From positions 60,787,728 to 60,851,727 of the forward strand of contig CM058236.1 in assembly GCA_030180135.1 (NCBI GenBank): a stretch of 64,000 nucleotides of DNA, read 5' to 3'. The DNA comes from Orychophragmus violaceus (Eukaryota; Streptophyta; Magnoliopsida; Brassicales; Brassicaceae). Made by a program: the position numbers and the translations under genes. The notes beneath the pieces are model-generated. The model saw only the letters and a program-made list of their open reading frames with translations, did no database searches and was not told where the DNA came from. This document shows positions 12,001 to 21,625 of the stretch, piece after piece; position 1 is the first letter of the stretch; every line of letters starts with the position of its first letter.

Positions 12001-12201
12001 CTAGGGTTTGATCCCAACAATGGGGCAAGACCGGTGAAGAGAGTGATTGAGAAGATTGTGAAGAAGGAGATCGCCTTCAAAGTTCTGAAAGGAGAATTTG
12101 CTGAGGATGACACTATTCTTCTCGATGTTGACCAGACAAACAACCAATTGGTCGTCAAGAAGGTCGAGATTAATGCTCCCATTGAAGAAATGGCTGATTG
12201 A
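9023..12201 (+). pseudogene. CLPB4: CLPB4-like mitochondrial disaggregase, copy 1, N domain lost
   Basis: Family: Hsp100/ClpB AAA+ disaggregases; plant CLPB4 is the mitochondrial form. Exon 1 (9023-9283) encodes an Arg/Ser-rich transit peptide (MASRRLSKSVSAAIKAHN). The next recognisable exon (from 9357) already encodes the start of AAA1 (ALEKYGKDLTEMA), so both N-domain exons present in copy 2 are absent. AAA1 Walker A GEPGVGKT is present, but an extra base just after it replaces IAEG and breaks the frame into the next exon. Later exons: 9695-9749, 9822-9972 (Walker B TIMFIDEIHT), 10200-10514, 10592-10866 and 10927-11838 (full-length middle coiled coil, AAA2 Walker A GPTGVGKTE, Walker B VVLFDEIEKA), 11920-12201. 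The second pore loop reads GCVG instead of GYVG. The C-terminal half is open, so a shortened product is conceivable, but I call a pseudogene. Confidence 0.8.
9990..10150. repeat. Possible small transposon insertion in a CLPB4 copy 1 intron
   Basis: The intron between the Walker B exon and the next exon contains GGCCGGCCCTGAGC and GCCCTGGCCCTC flanking AT-rich DNA, a composition seen at ends of plant hAT-like elements. No matching ends or target duplication could be fixed. The copy 2 intron lacks this stretch. Confidence 0.25.
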
Positions 12202-13324
12202 TCATACAAAACAAAACTAGACGATTCAGTTAGATGTTTTAAGGTTTATGTTTGCCGACAAACACACCGACTTCTTCGTCGTCCACAAGCATTTTAAATT
12301 ATAAGTTGGAGCGGTGAATAATGTGTTAAAGATAATTTGTTAAGCGTTTTATATGACATACCCCGTACGTACGTACCAATGTGGGACTATTTTAGTGGTT
12401 TGTTACATGATTTTTCTTATAAATCATACCACATTTAATCGTAGAAACGGTTTAATAAATTAAACCTGTTAGAAATTATGTTTTATAATAAGATTTATAT
12501 ATGTATATATAGTGTTTGTATAAATAGATATATTAATTGTTTTGTTTTAGTGGGAGTGGAGAGAGAGCTACCTGAGATGATGTAGAGGAGAGAAAGAAGG
12601 AAGTGTAATTATATGGCAAGAGATGTATGAGAGAGTATAATTTATTTCATTTAGTTTGATAAAAGAGAATTTTACATTAGGATGCATTTTTCCTTGGGTT
12701 AGTTATATTTAAAGGCATTTTACCTACTTTGAGCACTCTAACCTTGAGAAATCCCACAAATAATCCTCTTCAACTGTTTTTTTTTTCTAAATATATTTTA
12801 ACTAAACTAATTATCACAATTACTTCAATTACAGTTTCATTAATATCAGTAAATTTTCATAACCCACACTTCTAAACCTAACACAACTTTTCGTTTTCCC
12901 CTCTCTCTTCCGGTGAAAACAGTTTTGACCGATCAACCCTAGTCGGTTTCATCATCACCGTCGGCCATTGTGTCTTCTTCTCTCTACTCCGACCTCAACT
13001 GTATATCGTTCTGCCATATTCGTCGCATGTTTGTGTTTGTTCCAACATATTAACCGGTTAATGTAGAGACCTAAACTCATCAGTCGTCTGTAGGAAACCC
13101 GCGACTGTTTGGAAACAAATTCCAGTCTTTTGGAGAATTTACAGTCATGCCATGTGATTTGAGCTAAAATAAATTATTTCCTTTTTTGTTTTTGTTAAAC
13201 GTTTTGTTCAAATCTATAAATTAGACCATAAATGATAAAAAGTTTTAACTATATATGTTATAATAATTTTTATAAAACTTTAATGACTAAAACAATTTTG
13301 TTTTGAATTGAGTTATGTTATATA
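12202..13324. other. Intergenic DNA after CLPB4 copy 1
   Basis: AT-rich sequence with no supported gene. I see CGTACGTACGTAC near 12364 and purine-rich (12545-12640) and pyrimidine-rich (12895-12990) patches, but nothing assignable. Confidence 0.5.
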
Positions 13325-13344
13325 ATAAAATTAACACATATAAC
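13325..13344 (+). repeat. 20-bp direct repeat, left copy
   Basis: These 20 bases (ATAAAATTAACACATATAAC) recur exactly at 20414-20433, flanking the MULE-like segment on both sides. They are longer than the usual 9-11 bp MULE target duplication. Confidence 0.85.
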
Positions 13345-13361
13345 TAAAAGCAATTGGGCTT

Positions 13362-13497
13362 GGTAACACTTTTTGTATATATGTGTTATGCAGGGACTAA
13401 CACTTTATTTCTGTGTCATGAATAATATAACACTTTCATCTGAGTAATGTCATTTATACCCTTGTCTCTCATTCTCTCTCTATCTGCTGCGCGTAAG
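13362..13497 (+). repeat. Left inverted terminal region
   Basis: It contains three TAACACTTT modules (about 13364, 13417, 13438) and closes with GCGCGTAAG at 13489-13497. Its counterpart in reverse orientation is 20231-20377. Spacers between modules are diverged. Confidence 0.6.
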
Positions 13498-14010
13498 TTG
13501 ATTTTTTTTTTTTTACAAATTGATTTGACTGATCACAATTAAAAATAAAAAAATAACTAATTAAAAATAATAAAATAAATTCTAATTATTGTATGGGGAC
13601 TTCCTAGTGGATGAGTCACAAATCAAAATCAGATCCGATGATCGCTCTCTCGACCTAAAGGACGCTTCCGATGATTGCGATGGTGGCTATGGATGAGGTT
13701 AGTAACTCGGTTCCGTCTGGATTTGAGGTTTTGTGTACGTTGCTAGTATGGATCTACAGAGATTTTTTGGGTATGAGATCTTATGGCGGAGAGTTCAAGA
13801 AAAAGAGGATTTCAGAAAAATCGGAGACGATCGGGATACGACCTAGCCAAAATCAAATCAATCACAAGAGAATCTCGAAGGATATCACAAGGATTAGGGA
13901 TCAATCGATTATGGAGCGGCAAGATCGGATCGATCACAAGAAAATCAATGATACATTGATACTTAAGGAGGAGAATACAAAAAGAACGAGGTCATATTCT
14001 TCAAGTTAAC
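13498..14010 (+). other. Leader region before the SPL2-like frame
   Basis: A 112-codon open frame starts at 13671 and ends at 14009 (MIAMVAMDEVSNSVPSG start, Lys/Arg/Ile-rich end). I do not recognise it and it is not the N-terminus expected for SPL2. It may be a transduced leader or another captured fragment. Confidence 0.3.
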
Positions 14011-15698
14011 ATGTTCGGCAGTCTCTGGAAGTCTGATCATAAATCATGGACTTCAATGCAAAGAAACATGTCTATTTATGGATTATTCTTCGTCTGGGGA
14101 ACCCAATCTGGGTCAAGCGATGACAGGAGCATCCATGGTCAGCATACCGTCGTGGTCCGCGGAACCGTCAAACCTAAGTTTACTGGTGATGGGAGTCACA
14201 AGAACAACGTGCTAACCTCTCAGGAGACGGGAGATAAAGCCCTTATTATTCATAGAACTCAAACTGTACGTATACATAAAATTTCATACCTATAATTATC
14301 AGTTGACCTAATTTAGTATTATCTTGCTATAAAAATACTCTCTTTGGTACTGTTTTGAAGAGAGTACTGTAGAATGAACTGTATAGTGGAAGCATTCTAA
14401 TGTCATCTTCTACAGTTTGATCTCTTTATTACAGTATATGTATAGTGGATGGAAGACTTTTTTCCAGTTGTCAAATGGTCACCGGTTTCTTTTGGAAAGA
14501 TCTATGCCCAAACAAGGACCTGATTTTATGAGAATGGTATGATTCCACTCTTGTCGGCTTTTGGCTCTCTCTATCCATGATCAAACTAGTTTTGATATAT
14601 CCTTGGCTGTGTGCAGGTCCCGTTTGTTATTCTGGACAAAAATCAACGATCGCAGTCTAGTTTTCTCCTTGTTAACATGGATGGTGCAAGGCAGCCTCTT
14701 CCGCTTATCACTGTGTATAATCGTTTGCAGCCTATTAATTCATCTCCCTATGCATTTCTTCAAGCCTTATTCTTCCCTGAGTATCCCGTGAGTGTATATT
14801 TGAAGAAATTTCTTGTGTTGAGGTCTGATGGTTGGCAATTTTCTTCCTAACTTTGTGATCCTTTCTCTCCCAAGGTTGGTCTGCTTGATGTAGAGAAGAT
14901 TTTACCACCTGGGAGAGATTTAACAGCTGTTGGCATCTGTAGTTTTAACAATGGAGTTCCTGAAATCAAGTCGCGTGAAGATCTTCCCTATTTCTTGTGA
15001 GATTTTCTCTGAATATCCTTTATTGGTTAGCTTATTGTATCTACTTGAATCCAAGCTCAGATACTTCTTCCTCTTTTGTTTATGATCATTTGTCAATACT
15101 TGGTCCATATGCTGCAACAAGCTCTCTTGTTGTTCATCTATAATTCAGATTAATCTGTGCAGGTCAGAGATGACCAAGGACAAGATGATAATGGAGCTTA
15201 CGGGCAGTACCCGCGTAATATTCTGGGGCGGTGTTATCATGGGATGTATGTCTGCTGGTATCCTTGGCTTGGCTGCTATCAGGTACTCGACTAGTGTGAC
15301 ACAGATAGTTTTGGGTTTTAGACAATGTTTTTGAGTCTAAATCTGTGTACTTTCTTATCTTTAGGGCCTGGAATAGATGGAAACTACGGTCCCACCAAAG
15401 AGAACCGCTACCGAGACCAAACCAACCCGCGGTGATCATCGATTATGAGAGAGAAGATGCCGATGAGGTTCCAGATGGAGAACTGTGTGTGATCTGTGTG
15501 ACAAGAAGGAGAGTTCCTGCATTCATTCCCTGTGGACATATAGTATGTTGCAGACAGTGTGCCTTAACCGTGGAACGAGAATCAAACCCTAAATGCCCAG
15601 TCTGTCTCCAGAGCATTAGACTGGTGTGTCTGATGCTAAAAAAGCAGTGGGAAAATCATCTAACGGTCCTGAAAACAAGAAATCAGATTATGGTTTAG
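14011..15698 (+). CDS. SPL2: SPL2-like membrane RING E3 ubiquitin ligase (MUL1/GIDE family), six exons
   Basis: Exons: 14011-14265, 14435-14536, 14617-14787, 14875-14996, 15163-15282, 15365-15698. All have GT-AG borders and compatible phases, giving about 367 codons without a stop. Plant SP1/SPL2 proteins are organelle-membrane RING ligases with an intermembrane GIDE domain. Seen here: HTVVVRGTVKPKF, the GIDE-type part (GHRFLLERS, QPLPLITVYNRL, VGLLDVEKILPPG), a transmembrane segment (FWGGVIMGCMSAGILGLAAI) and a C-terminal C3HC4 RING (CVICVTRRRVPAFIPCGHIV, CPVCLQSIR). The first ~45 residues differ from the N-terminal membrane anchor expected for SPL2. After CLQSIR the usual short tail is replaced by about 25 unrelated residues. 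It lies inside the MULE-like segment, so it may be a captured copy. Not known to be expressed. Confidence 0.7.
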
Positions 15699-16160
15699 AG
15701 TTTAGAATTTAAGATTTAGAAATAAAGATTTAGATTTTAGTTTTTTTTTGTAATTTGTTTTTTAAATTTTTATAAAAAAATTAAATTTTCTTTTATTTTT
15801 GTTTTTTTTACTTTTTTAATTTGTATGTATTTTAATACTAGATATGTGTAATCATTTGATTGCTAAACGTATAGGTTGAACAAATGGTAGGGTGAACCCA
15901 AGGTTTGAGTTTAGTGATTAAGGTTTAAGTCCTTTGGGGTTTAGGAATTAGAGATTAGAATTTAGGGTTTGGAGTTTAGGGTTTAAGACCTTTGGGGGTT
16001 AGGGATTAGAGATTACCTAAAAAATGAAGTGTGTGAACGTACATACTAAATATGTGAACGTACATACTGAATATATGAACGTATAAACTTCTAAATAAAC
16101 GTTTATAATTTAAGCTATTTGAGATTTATAGTTTAGGGATCAAGGTTTAGGGTTCAGTAC
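15699..16160 (+). repeat. Degenerate telomere-like and AT-rich repeat, first block
   Basis: An AT-rich stretch is followed by irregular TTTAGGGTTT/TTTAGGGATT/TTAGAGATTAG modules (about 15900-16160). A segment at about 15819-15899 (from AATTTGTATGTATTTTAATA to GGTGAACCCA) recurs at 17854-17937 and in part at 17582-17610. Confidence 0.65.
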
Positions 16161-16510
16161 GTAGTTTCCAAAAGATTGAGTATTCAGACAGAGCATGAAG
16201 AGAAAGAATATGCATAGTCCTGTTTCTAGGTAGAAGAACTAGTCACGAGGGTTTTCACATGAATCCAACATTGCGGCTATGTTTGTTTGCCATTTAAATT
16301 GCATTGATGGAATAATAGTAGCATACAATTCCCGCACAACAAGATCTGAAGACATGATGCAAACATTTGTGACAATAACTAAAAAACACATCATGACATT
16401 CTCTGATATTGATGAGTCTCATTCTCTGAATTACTTTTGTTAAGTCTATCATGTTTGAGCTAATCAAAGAGCATTGCTCACATTGCCGTGGGACAAACAA
16501 AATAATATTA
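16161..16510. other. Noncoding spacer inside the MULE-like segment
   Basis: No recognisable gene or repeat. Only short frames occur, with no family similarity I can name. Confidence 0.4.
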
Positions 16511-16900
16511 AAAAAGACTTTTTTGGGCTTAGGTTTTAGTGTTTAGGGTTTAGTTTTTAGGGTTTAGGATTTGAGTTTAGGGCGGGTTTATTTTTTTTGG
16601 GTTTAGAGTTTAGTTTTTCTAGGCTTAGGTTTTATGGTTTAGTTTTTAGGGTTTAAGATTTGAGTTTAGGGTTTAGGGTTTAGTTTTTATTTTTTAGGGC
16701 TTAGAGCTTAGTTTTTAAAGTTTAGAGATTAGTTTTTTGGGTTTAATGTTTAGGGTTTGGGTTTAGTTTTTGGGTTTAGGGTATAGTTTTTAGGGTTTAG
16801 GGTTCATGGTTTGGGATTTAATTTTTAGAGTTTGGGTTTAGGATATGGTTTTAGGGTTTATGGTTTAGTTTTTTTAGGATTAGAGTTTAGGGATTTAGAG
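16511..16900 (+). repeat. Degenerate interstitial telomere-like array
   Basis: There are many irregular copies of TTTAGGGTTTAG, with TTTTTAGGG and TTTGGGTTTAG variants, over about 390 bp. The plant telomere unit is TTTAGGG. The irregular spacing suggests a decayed or slippage-grown array rather than a captured chromosome end. Confidence 0.75.
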
Positions 16901-17620
16901 TAACAAACTGCAAAGAAGCTAATTGTAAGGCAGCTGCTTGTCCAAAAGCAGCTAAGACAATCTGATTTGAGAACCCTAACCGTAGGGCTTTATAAGGAAT
17001 GAGCAGAACAAAATGTGAGGTTTCGGTTCAATTTCAGAAGCGTTCCACCAGATAAGCTCATTGGGGTTTATTTTTTTTTAGGTTTTCAAATTATAGTTTA
17101 GGGTTTAGAATTTAGGATTTAGAAACTAAGATTAAGATTTTAGTTTTTAATAATTCATTTTTTTAATTTTTTGTCTAAAAGAAAACATAATTTTATTTTG
17201 TTTTTGTTTTTTATTACCGAAAATATCTAAAAACTCGAATAATATTAAAAAGGATCAGAAAATACTCAAAAATCACCAAAAAGATATATTTAAACTAATT
17301 CAAAATATCCAAAAATATTCAAAAATATTCGTCCTATAAAAAGCCCGATAAAAGAAATACTCAAATTATCCAAAATAATCGAAACTAACATAACTACTTA
17401 TAATTAGGTAAAAATCGGATTACTTCGGATACTCATTCAAGTCCGGGTTCAGATATTACTTAATACACGAAATACCTAAACTTAAGCCCCATTTAGATAT
17501 TTTGTAAAATCGATTCGGATAAACGCTCAAGCCTAGTTGAAATGATAATATATGCTATATTTTAGTATGTTTAAAAAACAGAGGTTGAACAAATGGTAGG
17601 GTGAACCCAATAATTGTTCT
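16901..17620. other. AT-rich noncoding stretch
   Basis: Some TTTAGGG-like debris near 17095-17130, then ATATCCAAAAATATTC-type short repeats (about 17270-17340). No gene seen. Confidence 0.45.
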
Positions 17621-18170
17621 TTTTTATGAACGTATATATGATGATATGAACGTAATATGTCTTCTTTGAATGTATATATGTTTGATATGAATGTATATAT
17701 GATGATATAAACCTAATATATCTTCTATGAACGTATATACGTTTGATATGAACGTATATATGATGATATGGGGTTTATGGTTCAGTTTTTTTTTTTTAAT
17801 AATTTGTTTTTTAATTTTCTTTTATTTTTGTTTTTTTCTTATTTTTTTTTTTAATTTGTATGTATTTTAATACTAGATATGTGTAATCATTTGATTGCTA
17901 AAAAATATGGTTTGAACAAATGGTCGGGTGAACCCAAGAATTGTTCTTTTTTTATGAATGTATATATGATAATATGAACTTAATATGATGATATGAACAT
18001 ATATATGTTTGATATGAACGTATATATGATGATATGAACGTAATATATCTTCTATGAACGTATATATGTTTGATATGAACGCAATATATTTTCTATGAAC
18101 ATATATATGTTTGATATGAATGTATATACGTTTGATATGAATGTATCATACGTTCGCAAGACCATTGGGT
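17621..18170 (+). repeat. Tandem ATATGAACGTATATATG repeat, main block
   Basis: Dozens of short modules of the type TATGAACGTATATATG, GATGATATGAACGTAATAT and GTTTGATATGAACG alternate. A smaller block recurs at about 18410-18530. The unit is partly palindromic (ACGTATATACGT). Similar modules at 16040-16090 show that the same sequence was spread through the segment. Confidence 0.8.
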
Positions 18171-18640
18171 TTAGGGCTATATACGTTTAATAGCAGTATA
18201 TACAAAAAGACTTTTGTATACTTTTGAAAGCCCAAAAATGAGTCTATATATTCTTATTCATTATAATATATATATATATATGAGTGTATATATATCGGAT
18301 ATGAATTTATATTACTATCGGGAATTTTTTATTTTTATATATGATCATCCGTCTCGTATGCCTTGAGATAGGATAACACGTGTGGGAAAAGTTCCATGTA
18401 ATGTATATTTTTTATATGAACGTATATATGATGATATGAACGTACATATCTATGATATGAACCTATATATGATGATATGAACGTAATATGTTTTCCATGA
18501 ACGTATACGTTTGATATGAATATATAATGCGTTTACACACGACCATTATATTTTCTTCATTCTAAAACTGGTATATATATTGGTATATATATGAACAATT
18601 CATAAATTTATTAATATAAATATATCGAAGGTCCTAAATT
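18171..18640 (+). repeat. AT-rich spacer with second ATATGAACG block
   Basis: It contains a (TA)n stretch near 18262-18282 and a second run of TATGAACGTA modules at about 18410-18530. No gene seen. Confidence 0.6.
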
Positions 18641-18714
18641 GGCATCTCCATAACACAGATTGAGAAGAGCCACACAATAAGGATTCCAAACTAAAAATAC
18701 TATAAAATACAATC

Positions 18715-18910
18715 ATGTCTCTCTCAATCCACCACAAAAAGGATGATTCACGGATTTATGATCAACAACAAACCTAATAGACGTCACAACATCTGCATCA
18801 TACTCCTCAACACTGTAAGCAACTGAGAGATCCGGTTCGCCGAATTTAGACCCGTCGTAATCTATCCGTATCCCACCACCAATGTCAATTACATCGAGTT
18901 GCTCTCCAGA
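18715..18910 (-). pseudogene. Arginine decarboxylase (ADC/SPE) fragment
   Basis: Read on the minus strand, a stretch around VIDIGGGIRIDYDGSKFGEP, followed by DLSVAYSVEEYDADVV and RFVVDHKSVNHP, matches the PLP-binding barrel part of plant arginine decarboxylase (polyamine synthesis). About 60 of roughly 700 residues are present. Neither upstream nor downstream ADC exons are found, and the sequence passes directly into an AMP-deaminase fragment on the same strand. Confidence 0.75.
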
Positions 18911-18921
18911 TTTAGATGCTA

Positions 18922-19066
18922 ACCTGCTTCCAAAAAACATGGAGCTGGGGATGCGAATCGAGATCTACTGTGGCTTCAAACAAAGGAATGAATATATTGT
19001 CAAGGATATTCTGGAACGATGTCACAATACCCATGTCCTTGTAAATGTTGTACAGGCTTGGGAGCT
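18922..19066 (-). pseudogene. AMP deaminase (FAC1-like) exon fragment
   Basis: The minus-strand translation contains MGIVTSFQNILDNIFIPLFE and ATVDLDSHPQLHVFWKQ, a signature of plant AMP deaminase (FAC1), which converts AMP to IMP. The piece ends at KQ followed by GTTAGC, an apparent intron donor, then joins ADC sequence within a few bases. Only one exon of a large gene is present. Confidence 0.75.
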
Positions 19067-19289
19067 AGGGAGCAGACAGATATAAAACAAGGGAAGTATA
19101 GCTCAGTTAGAAGTCATATGACAAACACAGAGGAGAGAGACACACATAAGCAACAAATAGATAGCCAACATGAATTAACCAGACAATGTTCTCACTGTAT
19201 AATGATGCTAATGTATTTAGATAAACGCATGAACCATGATCAAAGAACAGCATCTCATAGATGGTGAGTTGGTAAAACTAAGGACTTAC

Positions 19290-20177
19290 TTGCCTTGACA
19301 AAAAGCCTCTTGTCGTGTCTTGTTGCTGCAACCCTCAGAACGGCCTCTGCTGCTCCAACGGTGTTAGCTAAGCACGCAAAATTGTTACTTGTTGTGTCCT
19401 TTGATATTTTCCACTCTAGTGGATCCACTGGAACCCTTGAGATAAAGTTATAGAATAGTAAATCATGTGACAGAGAAGCAAGATTCTTTGAGTACATAAG
19501 AGCATGGGATCATTAAAAGATTGATCACAGAGAACCATCGCTGATTCACCCAAACAATAAAAGGAGAAAAATTTCTCTGGCAGAGAGAAGACATGAAAGT
19601 CCAAAGCAAATCAAACAAGAAAGATGCCCGTACAGTGTTCACTATCAAATTCATTTGGCGCATAAGCCGAAATTAGTATCAATTGTTGAACAATCGAATC
19701 ACACTAAGCACAGCCCAACTCACAAATCTGAGACCGAAGAACAAAATCCAATACTGGAAACCAAATCAAATCGAGAAAAGTAGGGTGAAATATGAGAGTA
19801 ACTTACGAGACATTGAATTGACGAAAAAGGAGACCCAGAATGGCGAGTGAGCACAAGAGAACGATGAGTACATTGGCGAAAAGAGAGAGAAGAGTTGCGA
19901 TGAGATTAATCAACCACTGGAGAAACCGACGAGAGAAACCTGTCGCCGCTTCCGTTACGAGATTTCGAAGCAGGAGAGAAGCTAAACCGCGGCGAACAGA
20001 CTGCTTTAGACGAGAATTCAAGAAGATCCTGGCGTGAAACAATATGCGACCGCCGGCGAATTGATTCTGACGACGGCAACGAGATCCCTGTCGCATAGAG
20101 GAACGGCAAACTCTAAGACGGAAAGTGATGGCCAGTGACGAGCAAGAGAGAGAATCAATTTTAAAAGAGAATAACAT
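19290..20177 (-). pseudogene. Two-exon fragment, possibly a short reticulon-family protein
   Basis: Exon 1 (about 20177-19807) ends in a strongly hydrophobic stretch (LINLIATLLSLFANVLIVLL) and a GTAAGT donor at 19806-19801. Exon 2 (19435-19290) continues in phase with VPVDPLEWKISKDTTSNNFA, then ANTVGAAEAVLRVAATRHDK, and a GTAAGT donor at 19289-19284. The membrane hairpin plus this conserved block resembles small plant reticulon-family proteins as I remember them. Later exons are missing. The start codon is uncertain, and it lies next to the right end of the MULE-like segment, with part of its upstream region overlapping that end. Confidence 0.4.
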
Positions 20178-20230
20178 AATTGGTTAATTAATTTTCTCAA
20201 AAAAAAAGATTTTATAAAATAATACACAAT

Positions 20231-20377
20231 CTTACGCGCTATAAACTGGGCTGTAAAATACACTTAGGGGTAAAATCGGGTTTCTATAAATACAACAGTA
20301 AAAAAGTGTTACCCAATTAAATTCAAACTCAAAAGTGTTAGTTTCCTAAATGCTACGCCAAAAAGTGTTAGTTTTGC
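20231..20377 (-). repeat. Right inverted terminal region
   Basis: The reverse complement carries three TAACACTTTT modules and GCGCGTAAG (as CTTACGCGC at 20231-20239), matching the left end in order and orientation. Confidence 0.6.
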
Positions 20378-20413
20378 CGAATATCCCTATAACTAATTTC
20401 AAATTTTCTAAGC

Positions 20414-20433
20414 ATAAAATTAACACATATAAC
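20414..20433 (+). repeat. 20-bp direct repeat, right copy
   Basis: Exact copy of 13325-13344. It directly precedes the LINE-type remnant. Confidence 0.85.
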
Positions 20434-20449
20434 ATTACTCTCCTTCCTT

Positions 20450-20506
20450 CTGTCGCTGTACTGATGCTTCATGGGTGAATGCTAATGGGAAGGCACGAAT
20501 TGGTTG
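20450..20506 (+). pseudogene. LINE-type RNase H domain, left piece
   Basis: CRCTDASWVNANGKARIGW is the start of the RNase H-like domain (RVT_3 type) found at the end of plant LINE polyproteins. It is cut after IGW by the copia insertion and resumes at 33705. The last five bases (GGTTG, 20502-20506) are the left copy of the target duplication. Confidence 0.7.
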
Positions 20507-21423
20507 TGTTGGAACACAATTTTTATTAATAAGGCTATGGTCTTATAAAATGTGTGTGTATGTGTGTGTGAATGAGAAATTAAATGGGCTATGGGCTCAT
20601 ATATGTTGAATGAAGAAGGAAGTTAAAATGTCCTACATTGGTTAGATGGGAAAACTTTCCCTTGTATAAATAAGGACACTCTCATGTTATTGTCCAAATA
20701 GCTTGGGTTACACTATGGAGTGTGAGAGAGATGATGGAAAGACCACACGCGCGTGCGCTGCCGCCGGGCCGGGCCGGGCCGGGCTTGGTCTTGGGTCTTG
20801 GGTATTGGCCCCGAAAGAGCCTCCGCGCGCGTATTATTTTTTTGGAGAAATTTTTGTTAAACCAAAATCAATTGGTTAATGGTTTGGTGATTTAATTAAA
20901 CGATTTGGTTTAAGTGTTTTGGTTTAGTTGGACCGGTTGGAAGATGCTCTTCACATCATCGTCCCTACCTCGACCGAAAGCTCCACTCAGTCCGTGATTC
21001 CCGCGCGCGTTCAACGCTCTTGTCCCTCCTTGTCTGCTTCCTTTTGAAAACGAGTTTTTCATCTCCTTCCTCCATAAAACCAGAGTTTGAGCTCTCTGTT
21101 AAACACGCTAACGCTCATAAGCACACATACACGCAAACGTTTACGACACTCTGTTTTGTTCCTTCATTCCTTGCTGCGTAAGTCTCGAGAGTATATGTAT
21201 TACTTTCGTTCGTTGGAAACGTTGTTCGAGTGATAGCGAACTCGTTTCGTTAACGGTTTTATCCTGGGATTCGATTATCACAACAGAACCGTCTCACTAC
21301 AGGTGATAATTCGAGTTAAGGAAAGAGACGTCATCGTCTCGACTCCGTTCGTCTTTCCTTAATGTATACACAAACCGCGATTCATTCACAGTTCGTATAC
21401 AACCCGTAAACTCGGGTCCTACA
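20507..21423 (+). repeat. 5' LTR of the outer copia element
   Basis: 917 bp, TG...CA. It contains TATAAATAAGG at about 20664 as the probable TATA box, a GGGCC-repeat block (20766-20783) and CG-rich microsatellites. Confidence 0.9.
20766..20783 (+). promoter_or_regulatory. G-quadruplex-type motif in the 5' LTR
   Basis: Four GGG runs separated by CC fit the G3N1-7 quadruplex rule exactly. The matching place in the 3' LTR (33040-33052) has only three GGG runs. It lies about 100 bp after the probable TATA box. Confidence 0.6.
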
Positions 21424-21625
21424 GTCTTAACTCGAATTACAAGTCCGTTCTCTGTTTCATAACATTGGCCGGACTTGGTGAATTGCGTTTTGTGTTCTCG
21501 GTTAAAGGAACGTTTCTGCGAATCGTTTAACGGTTACACGGAATTGAACTCGCGAATCGTATACGTACGGTTACATGAGTTATATTTTGGTTCGCGGTTA
21601 GCTTGTGTAAGCTTCTCACGCGATT

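Larger units (their letters stand above)
13362..20377. mobile_element. MULE-like (Pack-MULE) segment carrying several gene fragments
   Basis: The two ends are imperfect inverted repeats. The left end reads inward TAACACTTTTTG, ACTAACACTTT, TAACACTTTC, a TTATACCC box and GCGCGTAAG. The reverse complement of the right end gives TAACACTTTTTG, ACTAACACTTTT, TAACACTTTT, a TTTACCCC box and GCGCGTAAG in the same order. Between them lie an SPL2-like gene, a telomere-like repeat field, and minus-strand fragments of ADC, AMP deaminase and a possible reticulon. No transposase is visible, so it would be non-autonomous. Pieces of unrelated genes between long inverted ends is the hallmark of Pack-MULEs. 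Exact ends are uncertain. Confidence 0.6.

Noticed and set aside
13671..14009. 112-codon frame before the SPL2-like gene
   Set aside because: No family similarity recognised, it does not match the SPL2 N-terminus, and its Lys/Ile-rich tail looks like chance coding. Listed only as part of a leader region.
16511..16900. A captured chromosome end (true telomere)
   Set aside because: The repeats are irregular, short, and embedded within a mobile segment.
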